From NCBI GenBank assembly GCA_045628105.1, contig JAZQOX010000023.1:1-17604 (forward strand): a DNA stretch of 17,604 bases, written 5' to 3'. This document shows positions 1-7,773 of this stretch, piece by piece. Made by a program: the position numbers and the translations under genes. How positions within the stretch are numbered: position 1 is the stretch's first letter; every line of letters starts with the position of its first letter. The notes below the pieces were generated by a model. That model worked only from the letters and a program-made list of their open reading frames with translations. It had not been told where the DNA came from and ran no database searches. Source of the DNA: UMGS1781 sp045628105. GTDB taxonomy: Bacteria > Bacillota > Clostridia > TANB77 > CAG-508.

Positions 1-1652
1 CACCAGAGTAATTTTCTTCCATATTGTTTAATATGTTCATAAATAAATTTCTATTTACATATATTGATTCACTTAAAGAATCTGTGAACCCAACAATTGT
101 AAATTCATTCATATCGTTTATTTTTAATACTCTATTTAAAAGTTCTTCTTCCTTTTTTATTCCCATTCCAGCAAACATTGAATATGGGCTATTTTTCATA
201 TTATCAATTATTTTTTTGTCAATTACTATCTCATATTCATTTTGAGGCATTCTACCTGCTATTAGCATATTTTCATTTAATTTATCAGACGCTACCATTG
301 ACCCTGAAAGTTCAAACATAAAATTAGAAAGTTGATAATAATTATCCATTTTTATTTTAAAGTTGGCATAGCCATTTCCGTGGTAATATATAATCTATAT
401 CTTCTAATTGTTCATATTCTAAATAGTCATCAACTTTAACTTTTGCCATATCTAGTTGTATATAATTTTTATCTAACTTAATATAATCCGCTTCCTGTAT
501 ATTTGTTATTCCTGCTATATTGCAAACACTATATGTAATAAACATTGCTGATGCAAAAAATCCTAAAAGCAAAATCTTTTTTAATGTTGTATAATTCATT
601 ATTCTATTAAATCCCTTTTTAATAGATTTAAAAATCCCATAAATTGAACTATATTTAGGTTTAAATTTCTTATCTATAATTTCATCTAAGTTGTATTTAT
701 ATTTTTCATATATGCTTTTATCTATTTTTTTGTAATGACTATCCACAAGTTCAATTGCTGAATTATTATCTACTACTTCTACTTTTCTATTATCAGTTTG
801 TATAAAAATGTTGCCATTCTTTATCACAACTTTTATATCAATTTTTTCATCTTTATCTTCATTTTCTGAATATATATTAATATTAACTTTTTCATTTCTT
901 AAAATATTTATATTTTCAAAGTCTTTTAAATATATCTTATTGTCTACTCTATATTCTAAGTCATTATTTTCAGTATTTTCATAATCTTTTACAACTTTTC
1001 CATCTTGGATTTCTATTGTTCTAGTTGCATAAAATTTAGCTAAGTCTTCTTCATGAGTTACAAGTATAACTAGTTTTTCTTTTGATATAGCCTTAATTAA
1101 ATTCATTATCTCTAGTGAATTTTTGCTATCCAAATTTCCTGTTGGTTCATCAGCTATTACAATTTTTGGATTTTTAACAATTGCTCTTGCTATTGCAACT
1201 CTTTGTTTTTCTCCTCCTGATAACATCTGGGCCGGTCTATTTCTGTATCTATACATATTTACAGCATCTAATACATACTTAACTCTTTTTTGTATTTCTT
1301 TTTTATCTTTTAACCCAATCATTCTTAAGCTTATTGCAATATTTTCAAATACCGACATATTGTCTATTAGCTTATAATCTTGAAATATGTACCCTATATT
1401 CATGTTTCTTATTTTATCTACTGTATTGGGACGTTTTTGTGTTATTTTCTTTCCATTTACAAATATTTTTCCATTTGTAACTTTATCTAGTCCCCCTATT
1501 GTATTTAATAGAGTTGTTTTACCGCTTCCTGATTGCCCAAGTATAGCAACAAGTCCTTTATCTTCTAATTTCAAAGAGGTATTATTTATAATATGTATTT
1601 GATTTTTTCTTCTTCTATTGAAATATTTATTTACTTTCTCTATCTTTACCAT
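1..1652 (-). CDS. ABC transporter ATP-binding/permease fusion, +1 frameshift at CGG, 3' end outside window
   Basis: Half of a probable heterodimeric MacB/FtsX-type exporter. Residues 1-220 form an ABC ATPase: Walker A GQSGSGKTT (39-47), Q-loop Q91, signature LSGGE (144-148), Walker B IVIADEP (164-170), H-loop H200. A charged linker of about 130 residues leads to one membrane segment (about 357-381) and the start of an extracytoplasmic domain. The zero frame stops at 357 after 431 codons, but homologous-looking sequence resumes in the +1 frame: after ILP the continuation GNGYANFKIK is open to the left edge (about 126 more codons, including LSGSM and AGRMPQNEYEIV, features also seen in the neighbour's ectodomain). 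The shift lies at codon 425 (CGG, 378-380). The start ATG is 2 nt after the upstream gene's stop, and its GAGGAGGT ribosome binding site lies inside that gene's last codons, so translation is coupled. Whether the full protein is made depends on frameshifting; a pseudogene or sequencing error are the alternatives. Confidence 0.85.
378..380 (-). other. +1 frameshift site, CCA-CGG-A
   Basis: On the minus strand the zero frame reads CCA CGG AAA and ends seven codons later. Skipping the single C at 380 gives CCA GGA AAT GGC, which rejoins a long open frame with sensible protein sequence. Seen directly; that ribosomes actually shift here is inference. Confidence 0.75.
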
Positions 1653-1654
1653 AT

Positions 1655-3853
1655 TTATACCTCCTCATTGTAAGTATTTATTGCTGTATTTTTAAATAGT
1701 TTTCTTGCAAATTTTATAGAAATTAATCTAGAAATTGTAACTATTACAATATACATTAATATGTAATCTAGTGGTTTTAAATATTTGCTAAGACTTACAA
1801 CATACTCTAGTTTTAGTACTTTTAAATTAGAAAGATATATAACTCCTAATAAAACTCCATATGCTACAGTCGAATTAACAAATAGTTCTATATCTAAAAT
1901 TCTCTTTACGTTTTTATATGTTGCTCCAAGTATTCGTAATGTTGTATAATATACATTTCTTGATTTTAATATTATTTTTATTATTATATATGAAATGAAG
2001 AATAACACAATTACTAAAATAACTGTAACTACAACCTTTATAATTTTAATTACTTGTTTACTCGTTTCTCCATAATACGTTTTATAATCTGTAACTTTTT
2101 TTGGATTTAGTCCAAGTTTTGAAAGTTCATTCATTGTTTCATCGATTAGTTTCATGTCTTTTATATATACACTTGACTGATATGATGGCTTATCATACAA
2201 AGAATTATAATCTTCTGGATTTACAAATATTATAAATCTATTATAATCATAGTTATCCTTTCCTGTTAATCTTTTAAAGTTCCATTTTGTGTATGTGTTC
2301 GCAACATTAATATTTATCTCATCATTATAATAAATATTGCTAACTAAAATATTTATTGGTGTATTTATAATTTTATTGTTCTTGAAATCATATTTCATAT
2401 CGTCATCAACAATAGCTGTACCCTTTTCCACCCTTTCATTTGGTACTATTTGATATTCAACATACTGATTGTTCATTAATATTTTAACATTACTATAGTT
2501 GCTATTTACTCTTGTTCGCACATCATCTAATATACTTTTTGAAACATATAATTTACATTCATATCTACTTTTGTTTTCGTAAAGTTTTATTCCAACTATT
2601 GTAACTTTTCTCATTTCATTTTCAAATCCATATGGGTTTAAAATAGAAAAGTCTTTATTTAGTAAATCGTCTAATCTGTTTTCAATATAAAAATCTCGAC
2701 TATTTGCCATAATTACAATTTCATCGTCTGTTTCTGGCATTCTTCCATATGTTAATTCTTCATTAAAGTTATCTAAGTTTAACATATTGCCATTAATTGT
2801 AATTTCGTCTCTTGTAATTAAAACATCCCCATCAATAAGAATATCATCTTCTACTACATATTCTATATTGGATAATCCTTTTATTTTTTCATAATCTTCA
2901 TCTGTAAATGGTGTCTTGTCCTTTTTATTTATTAAAATTCTATTTTCAGATAAATCTATAAATCCCATAGCATATCCAAGATCTGACTGTTCATTTTCAG
3001 ACATTTGGAATCCTGAGTATTCTGCTAAAATTGCTGCTCCCATAAAGAAGAATACTGAAAATAATAATAAGAATTTTGATATTATATTAAATGTATTTCT
3101 TGTACCTAAACGATATTTGTTAAATAATGTCATTTTATTAAATTTACTTTCTTTAACTTCTTTTGGTGGTTCCACTGTTCTTACTGAATTATTTTGTATT
3201 ATTCTTCCATCATGCATTTTTATAACTCTTGTTGCATACTGTTCGAATTGTTCAATGTTGTGTGTTACAATAACAACTAGTTTATTTTTTGCAACCTTCT
3301 TTAATATTTCAATAACACCTTCTGCAGATTCGGAATCTAGGTTTCCTGTTGGCTCGTCTGCAACTATAATAGGAGTTTCTTTTACCATTGCTCTCGCTAT
3401 TGCAACTCTTTGCTTTTGTCCTCCAGATAGTTTTGAAACCTTTGTATTTTTAAATTTTGTTAATCCTACCTGTTCTATAATATCTAGTATTTTTTTCTTT
3501 ACATTTCGTTTTTTATATCCGTTTAGTAATAAAACCAATTCAATGTTTTGATAAACTGTATAGCTGTTAATTAAGTTAAAACTTTGGAATATGTTTGCTA
3601 TATATTTTCTTCTATAATCCTCAAAGTCTTTTTCTGTATAATGGCTTGTTTCCTTGCCATTTATGTACATCTCGCCTTCTTCATAGCTATCTAAACCTGA
3701 AATTACATTTAAAAGTGTACTCTTTCCACTTCCAGATTCTCCTGTAATTACTACAAATTCTCCTATTTTCAATTCCAAATTCACTCTTGTAAAACCAGAA
3801 GCAATAATTCCCTTATTATAGTAAAATTTAGATACATTTTCTAATTTTAACAT
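1655..3853 (-). CDS. ABC transporter ATP-binding/permease fusion (MacB/FtsX type)
   Basis: Complete 732-residue ATPase-permease fusion. The ATPase is N-terminal: Walker A GESGSGKST (38-46), Q90, signature LSGGQ (142-146), Walker B IIVADEP (162-168), H198. The permease has the MacB/FtsX pattern: TM1 at about 257-279, a large extracytoplasmic domain (about 280-600), then three segments at about 604-628, 657-676 and 695-714. The ILGATYKNVKRI stretch after TM2 is typical of FtsX-like domains. The substrate cannot be read from sequence; relatives move peptides, antibiotics or lipoproteins, or transduce force to cell-wall enzymes. It is first in a two-gene unit with the broken fusion at 1-1652, with which it probably pairs. 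The start is supported by AAGGGAGGT 5 nt upstream and a promoter at 3880-3909. It contains no in-frame CGG codon; arginine is AGA, CGT or CGA where checked. Confidence 0.92.
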   Translation of the reverse strand: MLKLENVSKFYYNKGIIASGFTRVNLELKIGEFVVITGESGSGKSTLLNVISGLDSYEEGEMYINGKETSHYTEKDFEDYRRKYIANIFQSFNLINSYTVYQNIELVLLLNGYKKRNVKKKILDIIEQVGLTKFKNTKVSKLSGGQKQRVAIARAMVKETPIIVADEPTGNLDSESAEGVIEILKKVAKNKLVVIVTHNIEQFEQYATRVIKMHDGRIIQNNSVRTVEPPKEVKESKFNKMTLFNKYRLGTRNTFNIISKFLLLFSVFFFMGAAILAEYSGFQMSENEQSDLGYAMGFIDLSENRILINKKDKTPFTDEDYEKIKGLSNIEYVVEDDILIDGDVLITRDEITINGNMLNLDNFNEELTYGRMPETDDEIVIMANSRDFYIENRLDDLLNKDFSILNPYGFENEMRKVTIVGIKLYENKSRYECKLYVSKSILDDVRTRVNSNYSNVKILMNNQYVEYQIVPNERVEKGTAIVDDDMKYDFKNNKIINTPINILVSNIYYNDEININVANTYTKWNFKRLTGKDNYDYNRFIIFVNPEDYNSLYDKPSYQSSVYIKDMKLIDETMNELSKLGLNPKKVTDYKTYYGETSKQVIKIIKVVVTVILVIVLFFISYIIIKIILKSRNVYYTTLRILGATYKNVKRILDIELFVNSTVAYGVLLGVIYLSNLKVLKLEYVVSLSKYLKPLDYILMYIVIVTISRLISIKFARKLFKNTAINTYNEEV

Positions 3854-3879
3854 ATGTACCTCCCTTTTTATTTTCCTGA

Positions 3880-3909
3880 ATTATATCATAAGTACATCTT
3901 TCTTTTCAA
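3880..3909 (-). promoter_or_regulatory. Promoter of the ABC transporter unit
   Basis: Minus-strand TTGAAA (3904-3909), 18-nt spacer, TATAAT (3880-3885), about 25 nt before the start codon. Good sigma-A match; no operator evident. Confidence 0.7.
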
Positions 3910-3954
3910 CAGACTTATATTGGTTTATAGAAGAAATGTAATATTTTTTTGTTT

Positions 3955-4010
3955 GCAAACCTGGCACAAATTGTGATTTTTTTCCCAATTTAAATACGTC
4001 CCCAATTGGC
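3955..4010. repeat. AATTGG-type intergenic repeat, copy A
   Basis: A 56-nt block nearly identical to 13446-13501 (five mismatches by eye). It contains an imperfect inverted repeat (AAATTGTGA / TCCCAATTT around a T-rich loop), then GTCCCCAATTGG, which is partly repeated immediately downstream as CCCCAATTGG (4010-4019). It lies between the divergent ABC and ispG promoters. Such GTCCC/AATTGG intergenic elements look like REP- or MITE-type dispersed repeats, but the family assignment is inference. Confidence 0.7.
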
Positions 4011-4034
4011 CCCAATTGGATTTAATTATATTTG

Positions 4035-4063
4035 TTGTATAATTTCTAATTTTGATATATAAT
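4035..4063 (+). promoter_or_regulatory. Probable ispG promoter
   Basis: TTGTAT (4035-4040), 17-nt spacer, TATAAT (4058-4063), about 33 nt before the ATG at 4097. An overlapping alternative is TTGGAT (4016-4021) with TATAAT (4038-4043), 16-nt spacer, whose -35 lies at the edge of repeat copy A. The two cannot be distinguished by sequence alone. Confidence 0.6.
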
Positions 4064-4096
4064 GTTTCTATAATTATATATAATAAGGAGTTTTAT

Positions 4097-5167
4097 ATGA
4101 GAAATAGAAAAGATACAAGAAAAATATTTGTAGGTAATATACAAATTGGTGGAAATAATGATGTCATTATTCAATCTATGACTAATACTAAAACAAAAGA
4201 TGTTGATTCAACAGTTAAACAAATACTTGATTTAGAAAATGAAGGCTGTCAAATTATTCGCGTAGCATGTCTTGATATTGATGATGCCAAAGCAATAAAG
4301 CAAATAAAAGAACAAATTCATATTCCAATTGTTGCAGATATTCATTTTGATTATAGAATTGCTCTCCAGGCAATTGAATCAGGTGTTGATAAGATAAGAA
4401 TTAACCCCGGTAATATAGGTTCTAAAGAAAAAATTAAATTAGTAGTTGACGCTTGTAAAGCAAAAAAAATCCCAATTAGAATTGGTGTTAATTCAGGTTC
4501 ATTAGAAAAAGATTTGTTACAAAAATATGGTAAAGTCACTGCTGAAGCTATTGTAGAAAGTGCTAAAAGACATGTTGATATTTTAGAAGAATTTGACTTT
4601 CATGATATATGTATTTCACTTAAAGCTTCTGACTTAGATTTATGTATTAAAACATATGAAATGGCTTCTGAAATTTTTGATTATCCTTTACATCTCGGTG
4701 TAACAGAAGCAGGAACAAAATTTGGTGGAACAATAAAGTCTAGTATTGGTCTTGGAATTATGCTAAGAGAAGGAATTGGTAACACAATTAGAGTTTCACT
4801 TTCAGATGATCCTCTTGAAGAAATTCGTGCTGCAAAGGAAATTTTAAAAAATTGTAATTTGCTTAATAATTCAGTATCATTTACTTCTTGTCCTACGTGT
4901 GGAAGAACACAAGTTGATTTAATTCCTATAGCAACCGAAATAGAAAAATTTTGTAATACATTACATAGCAATCTCAAAGTTGCCGTAATGGGCTGTGCTG
5001 TAAATGGGCCTGGAGAAGCAAGAGAAGCTGATATAGGTATTGCAGGTGGTATTGGCGAATGGCTACTTTTTAAAAAAGGAGAAATTATTAGGAAAATTCC
5101 TCATCAAAATATCATTTGTGAATTCAAAAAAGAAATTCTTAGTATGATAGAAAAACAGGAGCCATAA
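4097..5167 (+). CDS. ispG: 4-hydroxy-3-methylbut-2-en-1-yl diphosphate synthase (IspG/GcpE)
   Basis: Cytosolic iron-sulfur enzyme of the MEP isoprenoid pathway, converting MEcPP to HMBPP. The 356 residues match the short bacterial form: an N-terminal TIM-barrel-like half (VADIHFDYRIA, RINPGNIG, RIGVNSGSLE, LGVTEAG) and a C-terminal [4Fe-4S] domain with SCPTCGRTQVD (C265, C268) and GCAVNGPGE (C300, E307), the three cluster ligands and the conserved glutamate. A longer frame opens at a TTG at 4052, but the ATG at 4097 is preferred: it has AAGGAG six bases upstream, and the extra 15 residues are unlike the family. It is the only plus-strand gene here, monocistronic, ending in a terminator shared with the convergent gene at 5183. 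Its presence indicates that isoprenoids are made by the MEP route. Confidence 0.97.
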   Translation: MRNRKDTRKIFVGNIQIGGNNDVIIQSMTNTKTKDVDSTVKQILDLENEGCQIIRVACLDIDDAKAIKQIKEQIHIPIVADIHFDYRIALQAIESGVDKIRINPGNIGSKEKIKLVVDACKAKKIPIRIGVNSGSLEKDLLQKYGKVTAEAIVESAKRHVDILEEFDFHDICISLKASDLDLCIKTYEMASEIFDYPLHLGVTEAGTKFGGTIKSSIGLGIMLREGIGNTIRVSLSDDPLEEIRAAKEILKNCNLLNNSVSFTSCPTCGRTQVDLIPIATEIEKFCNTLHSNLKVAVMGCAVNGPGEAREADIGIAGGIGEWLLFKKGEIIRKIPHQNIICEFKKEILSMIEKQEP

Positions 5168-5182
5168 CTGACTCCTGTTTTT
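5151..5182. terminator. Bidirectional terminator shared by ispG and the convergent gene
   Basis: Perfect 11-bp stem AAAAACAGGAG / CTCCTGTTTTT with a 10-nt loop. The ispG stop codon lies in the loop, and the minus-strand gene's stop is at 5183-5185, so one hairpin serves both directions. Confidence 0.85.
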
Positions 5183-5650
5183 CTACTTGCTAAGTAAATA
5201 ATACCCGCAATTTTTGTCCGTATTACACACTAATTCTGGTAAAGTAATTTTCTTTCCGTCAAAATCCAAATCTGTCGGTTCAAAATAGCTAAATTTGTGT
5301 GACCATCTACCATCCATATCCATACGATAAAAGTGATAATCCCCGCATATCGAACGCGATATAAAGAATTTTAACGTATTTTTGGGTACCATATCATTTC
5401 TTCCCGTCTTTTCCATTTGGAATCCAAATCCTGATAACTCTTTTTTCAAAGTGTTTATCATTTTTTGTTCAGTCCAACATGGTTTAAATTCATCATTTAT
5501 TGTGCTTCCAACTATAAGACGTGTATTTCCTACATTTTGAAAGTTCAACAAATATTCATAGCAATTGCATTCTATGGAATCTCTCCATTTTATTGGTTCG
5601 AAACAAAAAGGCATTTTGCTGATTGACCGGCAATGCTGAAAAATATCCAT
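5183..5650 (-). CDS. Uncharacterised protein with CY-x-Y and DYHFYR/GRWSHK motifs
   Basis: 155 residues from the ATG at 5650, chosen over the ORF start at 5692 because AAGGAG lies 8 nt upstream. I do not assign a named function. Visible motifs are a cysteine context ECNCYEYLLNF (C28, C30) and, 70 residues later, DYHFYRMDMDGRWSHK (104-119; H106, H118), ending NCGYYLL. From memory the pattern (NCYxYxLN followed by DYHxYRxxxxGxWSHK) recurs in small uncharacterised Firmicutes and phage proteins; a Cys-His papain-like hydrolase is a possible reading, not a demonstrated one. No signal peptide or membrane segment. It has its own promoter and no partners. It carries an in-frame CGG arginine codon (residue 8, 5627-5629), unlike the resident genes, and more GC-rich stretches, suggesting recent acquisition. 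Confidence 0.75.
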   Translation of the reverse strand: MDIFQHCRSISKMPFCFEPIKWRDSIECNCYEYLLNFQNVGNTRLIVGSTINDEFKPCWTEQKMINTLKKELSGFGFQMEKTGRNDMVPKNTLKFFISRSICGDYHFYRMDMDGRWSHKFSYFEPTDLDFDGKKITLPELVCNTDKNCGYYLLSK

Positions 5651-5700
5651 GAAAATTTCTCCTTTTTTGTAATACAACTTTATAAAATTCAATTTGGCTA

Positions 5701-5729
5701 ATTATACACTATTTTCTCGATTATTTCAA
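5701..5729 (-). promoter_or_regulatory. Promoter of the 155-residue unknown gene
   Basis: TTGAAA (5724-5729), 17-nt spacer, TATAAT (5701-5706), about 50 nt before the ATG at 5650. A near-consensus promoter that separates this gene from the uvrX-yolD unit upstream. Confidence 0.75.
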
Positions 5730-5743
5730 TATTTTTATTTATT

Positions 5744-6142
5744 TTATATTTCTATAATCTCTGGTATTGGTATTTCCATTTTGTTCGTTAAGACTATTTT
5801 TCTATTATACATATCAATTTTTTTCACATTGCCAGTAACTGTTTTATATTGCCCTCCTGCTTTTTTTACATCTGGTACAAAATATGTTATTGTTACTTTT
5901 GGAGTATTTTGTATATCTTTTTGTATCAGCTGTAACTTCATGTTTAATTCTTTTTCTTGTTCCTCATTAAGTTCTGTTTTTTCATCTGTTAATCTTGCTG
6001 TTTCTATTACTTCATCTTCAAACCCTGTTAATGCTGCAAAAGGTGCAAATTGTGCTGCCCTCATTTCTATTGACATTTGTGGACGTTTTTTTGATATATG
6101 GTGTGGCAAATTTATAATATCGTCATAATTTTTGTTATTCAT
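5744..6142 (-). CDS. YolD-like family protein
   Basis: 132 residues with the YolD-like signature: RPQMSIEMRAAQFAPFAALTGFEDEV near the N-terminus, an acidic helix (ETARLTDEKTELNEEQ), and a C-terminal beta-rich half (ITYFVPDVKKAGGQYKTVTG). YolD-like genes accompany UvrX-type Y-family polymerases in Bacillus and its phages (yolD-uvrX, yqjX-yqjW), and the molecular role is not settled. Here it starts 3 nt after the stop of the polymerase gene, so the two are cotranscribed under the same SOS-type promoter, in the order polymerase then YolD. The closest strong Shine-Dalgarno (AGGAGG) is about 16 nt before the ATG, inside the polymerase gene, so expression probably relies on translational coupling. 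No clear terminator follows. Confidence 0.88.
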   Translation of the reverse strand: MNNKNYDDIINLPHHISKKRPQMSIEMRAAQFAPFAALTGFEDEVIETARLTDEKTELNEEQEKELNMKLQLIQKDIQNTPKVTITYFVPDVKKAGGQYKTVTGNVKKIDMYNRKIVLTNKMEIPIPEIIEI

Positions 6143-6145
6143 ATT

Positions 6146-7636
6146 TTATTCCCTGTGTCCTCCTATTTGACTATTTCTCTCTATTGTTGTTCCACCTTCT
6201 ACTAAATTCATTCCCTTTATTATGGCATTTTTACCATATTTTTTCTTAATATCTATAACTGCCTTTTGTAATTTTCTTTCATCAGCTTCATCTTTTCTCT
6301 TTTTTTGCTCTTCTTCTCTATTTACAAATAAATTAATTTGTTCAAATGTTTCTCCTTGATTATTAGCTAACTTTTCGCTTACTACGTTATTTGCAGTAAG
6401 ATTTAACCTTCTTACTAATAGTTTGCCATTCATTATTCTTTCATAAAGTGTTGTAAACGCATCTATAATTATTTTTCCTGAAGATGTTGCATGATCCAAA
6501 TTTATGGTTCCATGTGCATGTTTAGGTATTTTTCTTCCATATCTATCAATTGTTATTTCTCCTTGATACAAGCTATTAATATATGGATTTGATAAATTTT
6601 CTACATCATATCCAACTGTTAATACAAGTTGATTTGTAACTACTCTTTTATCTACTAAATCTAATGCTAATAATTCCGCCATTTCCTTAACTATTAATTT
6701 TGTTTTTTCAAAATCATATGGACAATGTAAAACTTGACCTGAACTTATGCTGTTTGTGGTTGGCTTATATTGCTTAATCTGTTCAATTGTGCATGGCTCA
6801 TATCCCCAACTGTGATCTATTAAAAGTTCAGCATTTATGCCAAATAATCTATATAATAAATCTTCATTGTTTATTGAACATCTTGCTATATCTCCCATTG
6901 TAAAAAGCATATGTTCTTCAAGTTTTTTGCTGTATCCTTTGCCTACTCTCCAAAAATCTGTTAACGGTCTATGATTCCATAGTTCTTTTCTATAACTCAT
7001 TTCATCTAGTTCTGCAATTCTAACACCATCTTTGTTTGGTTTTACATGCTTTGCAACTATATCCATTGCAATTTTTGCAAGATATAAATTTGTTCCTATT
7101 CCTGCTGTAGCTGTAACTCCTGTTGTTTTATATACATCTTGTATCACCTTTGATACAAGTTCTTTTGCACTCATCTTATATGTTTCTAAATAATTGGTTA
7201 TATCACAAAAAACTTCGTCAACTGAATATACAAATATATCTTCTGGAGAAAAGTATTTTAAATAGATATTATATATATTTGTACTATATTTCATATAATA
7301 TGCCATTCTTGGAGTAGCAATAATAAAATCTAGCTTCAATGATTTATTGCTTTTTAATTCTAATGCATTGCATGATGTTCCTGTAAATTTTGCATTTGGT
7401 ATCATTCTCTTTCTAAAATCATTAACTTCTGTTACCTTTTGATTTACCTCAAAAAGTCTTGCTCTGCCTGGAATTCCATAAGCCTTTAATGCCGGAGTTA
7501 CTGCTAAACATATGGTTTTTTCAGTACGGCTTGCATCTGCAACAACAAGATTTGTTGTTATTGGATCAAGGCCTCTTTCTACACATTCTACTGAAGCATA
7601 AAAACTTTTTAGGTCTATACAAATATATGTACTCAT
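6146..7636 (-). CDS. uvrX: Y-family DNA polymerase, UvrX-like (UmuC/DinB superfamily)
   Basis: 496-residue error-prone translesion polymerase. N-terminal ICIDLKSFYASVE carries the first catalytic Asp (D8); the second acidic site is VYSVDEVFCDIT (D140, E141). The palm is followed by helix-hairpin-helix and thumb sequence (AGIGTNLYLAKIAMDI; FWRVGKGYSKKLEEHML) and the little-finger domain (about 290-420). The tail contains QINLF, a good fit to the beta-clamp binding pentapeptide, so the enzyme probably acts at replication forks on the sliding clamp. Length and the YolD partner fit the UvrX/YqjW subgroup rather than the shorter DinB. The ATG has AAGGAGAG about 5 nt upstream. A consensus LexA site lies just downstream of the -10 element, so induction by DNA damage is expected. 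No in-frame CGG codon. Confidence 0.92.
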   Translation of the reverse strand: MSTYICIDLKSFYASVECVERGLDPITTNLVVADASRTEKTICLAVTPALKAYGIPGRARLFEVNQKVTEVNDFRKRMIPNAKFTGTSCNALELKSNKSLKLDFIIATPRMAYYMKYSTNIYNIYLKYFSPEDIFVYSVDEVFCDITNYLETYKMSAKELVSKVIQDVYKTTGVTATAGIGTNLYLAKIAMDIVAKHVKPNKDGVRIAELDEMSYRKELWNHRPLTDFWRVGKGYSKKLEEHMLFTMGDIARCSINNEDLLYRLFGINAELLIDHSWGYEPCTIEQIKQYKPTTNSISSGQVLHCPYDFEKTKLIVKEMAELLALDLVDKRVVTNQLVLTVGYDVENLSNPYINSLYQGEITIDRYGRKIPKHAHGTINLDHATSSGKIIIDAFTTLYERIMNGKLLVRRLNLTANNVVSEKLANNQGETFEQINLFVNREEEQKKRKDEADERKLQKAVIDIKKKYGKNAIIKGMNLVEGGTTIERNSQIGGHRE

Positions 7637-7654
7637 ATTATCTCTCCTTGTTGT

Positions 7655-7668
7655 AGAACCTTTGTTCG
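7655..7668 (-). promoter_or_regulatory. LexA/SOS box upstream of uvrX-yolD
   Basis: The core GAAC-N4-GTTC (7656-7667) is an exact match to the Firmicutes SOS box core. The minus strand reads CGAACAAAGGTTCT, 12 of 14 positions matching CGAACRNRYGTTYC. It lies a few bases downstream of the -10 element and 20 nt before the start codon, ideal for repression by LexA. Confidence 0.88.
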
Positions 7669-7673
7669 TTTTT

Positions 7674-7702
7674 ATTGTATCATTGTTCTTCTTTTTTGTA
7701 AA
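7674..7702 (-). promoter_or_regulatory. Promoter of uvrX-yolD
   Basis: TTTACA (7697-7702), 17-nt spacer, TACAAT (7674-7679), with the LexA box beginning 5 nt downstream of the -10. Confidence 0.78.
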
Positions 7703-7725
7703 TAGTCTTTTATAAATTTTATGCT

Positions 7726-7759
7726 AAAAAATACTTGGTAAAGTTTTTCTTTACCAAGT
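7726..7759 (-). terminator. Rho-independent terminator of the acyl-CoA synthetase gene
   Basis: 11-bp perfect stem ACTTGGTAAAG / CTTTACCAAGT (7733-7743 with 7749-7759) and a 5-nt loop. On the minus strand it is followed by ATTTTTT. It separates the synthetase gene from the uvrX promoter. Confidence 0.85.
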
Positions 7760-7773
7760 TATTAATTAAAATA

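Noticed and set aside
2916..3551. Long plus-strand ORF opposite the ABC transporter (211 codons)
   Set aside because: Antisense shadow of the conserved ATPase coding sequence; no ribosome binding site or family resemblance.
4052..4096. Longer ispG start at a TTG
   Set aside because: The extra 15 residues overlap the promoter -10 region and have no ribosome binding site; the ATG at 4097 has AAGGAG at ideal spacing.
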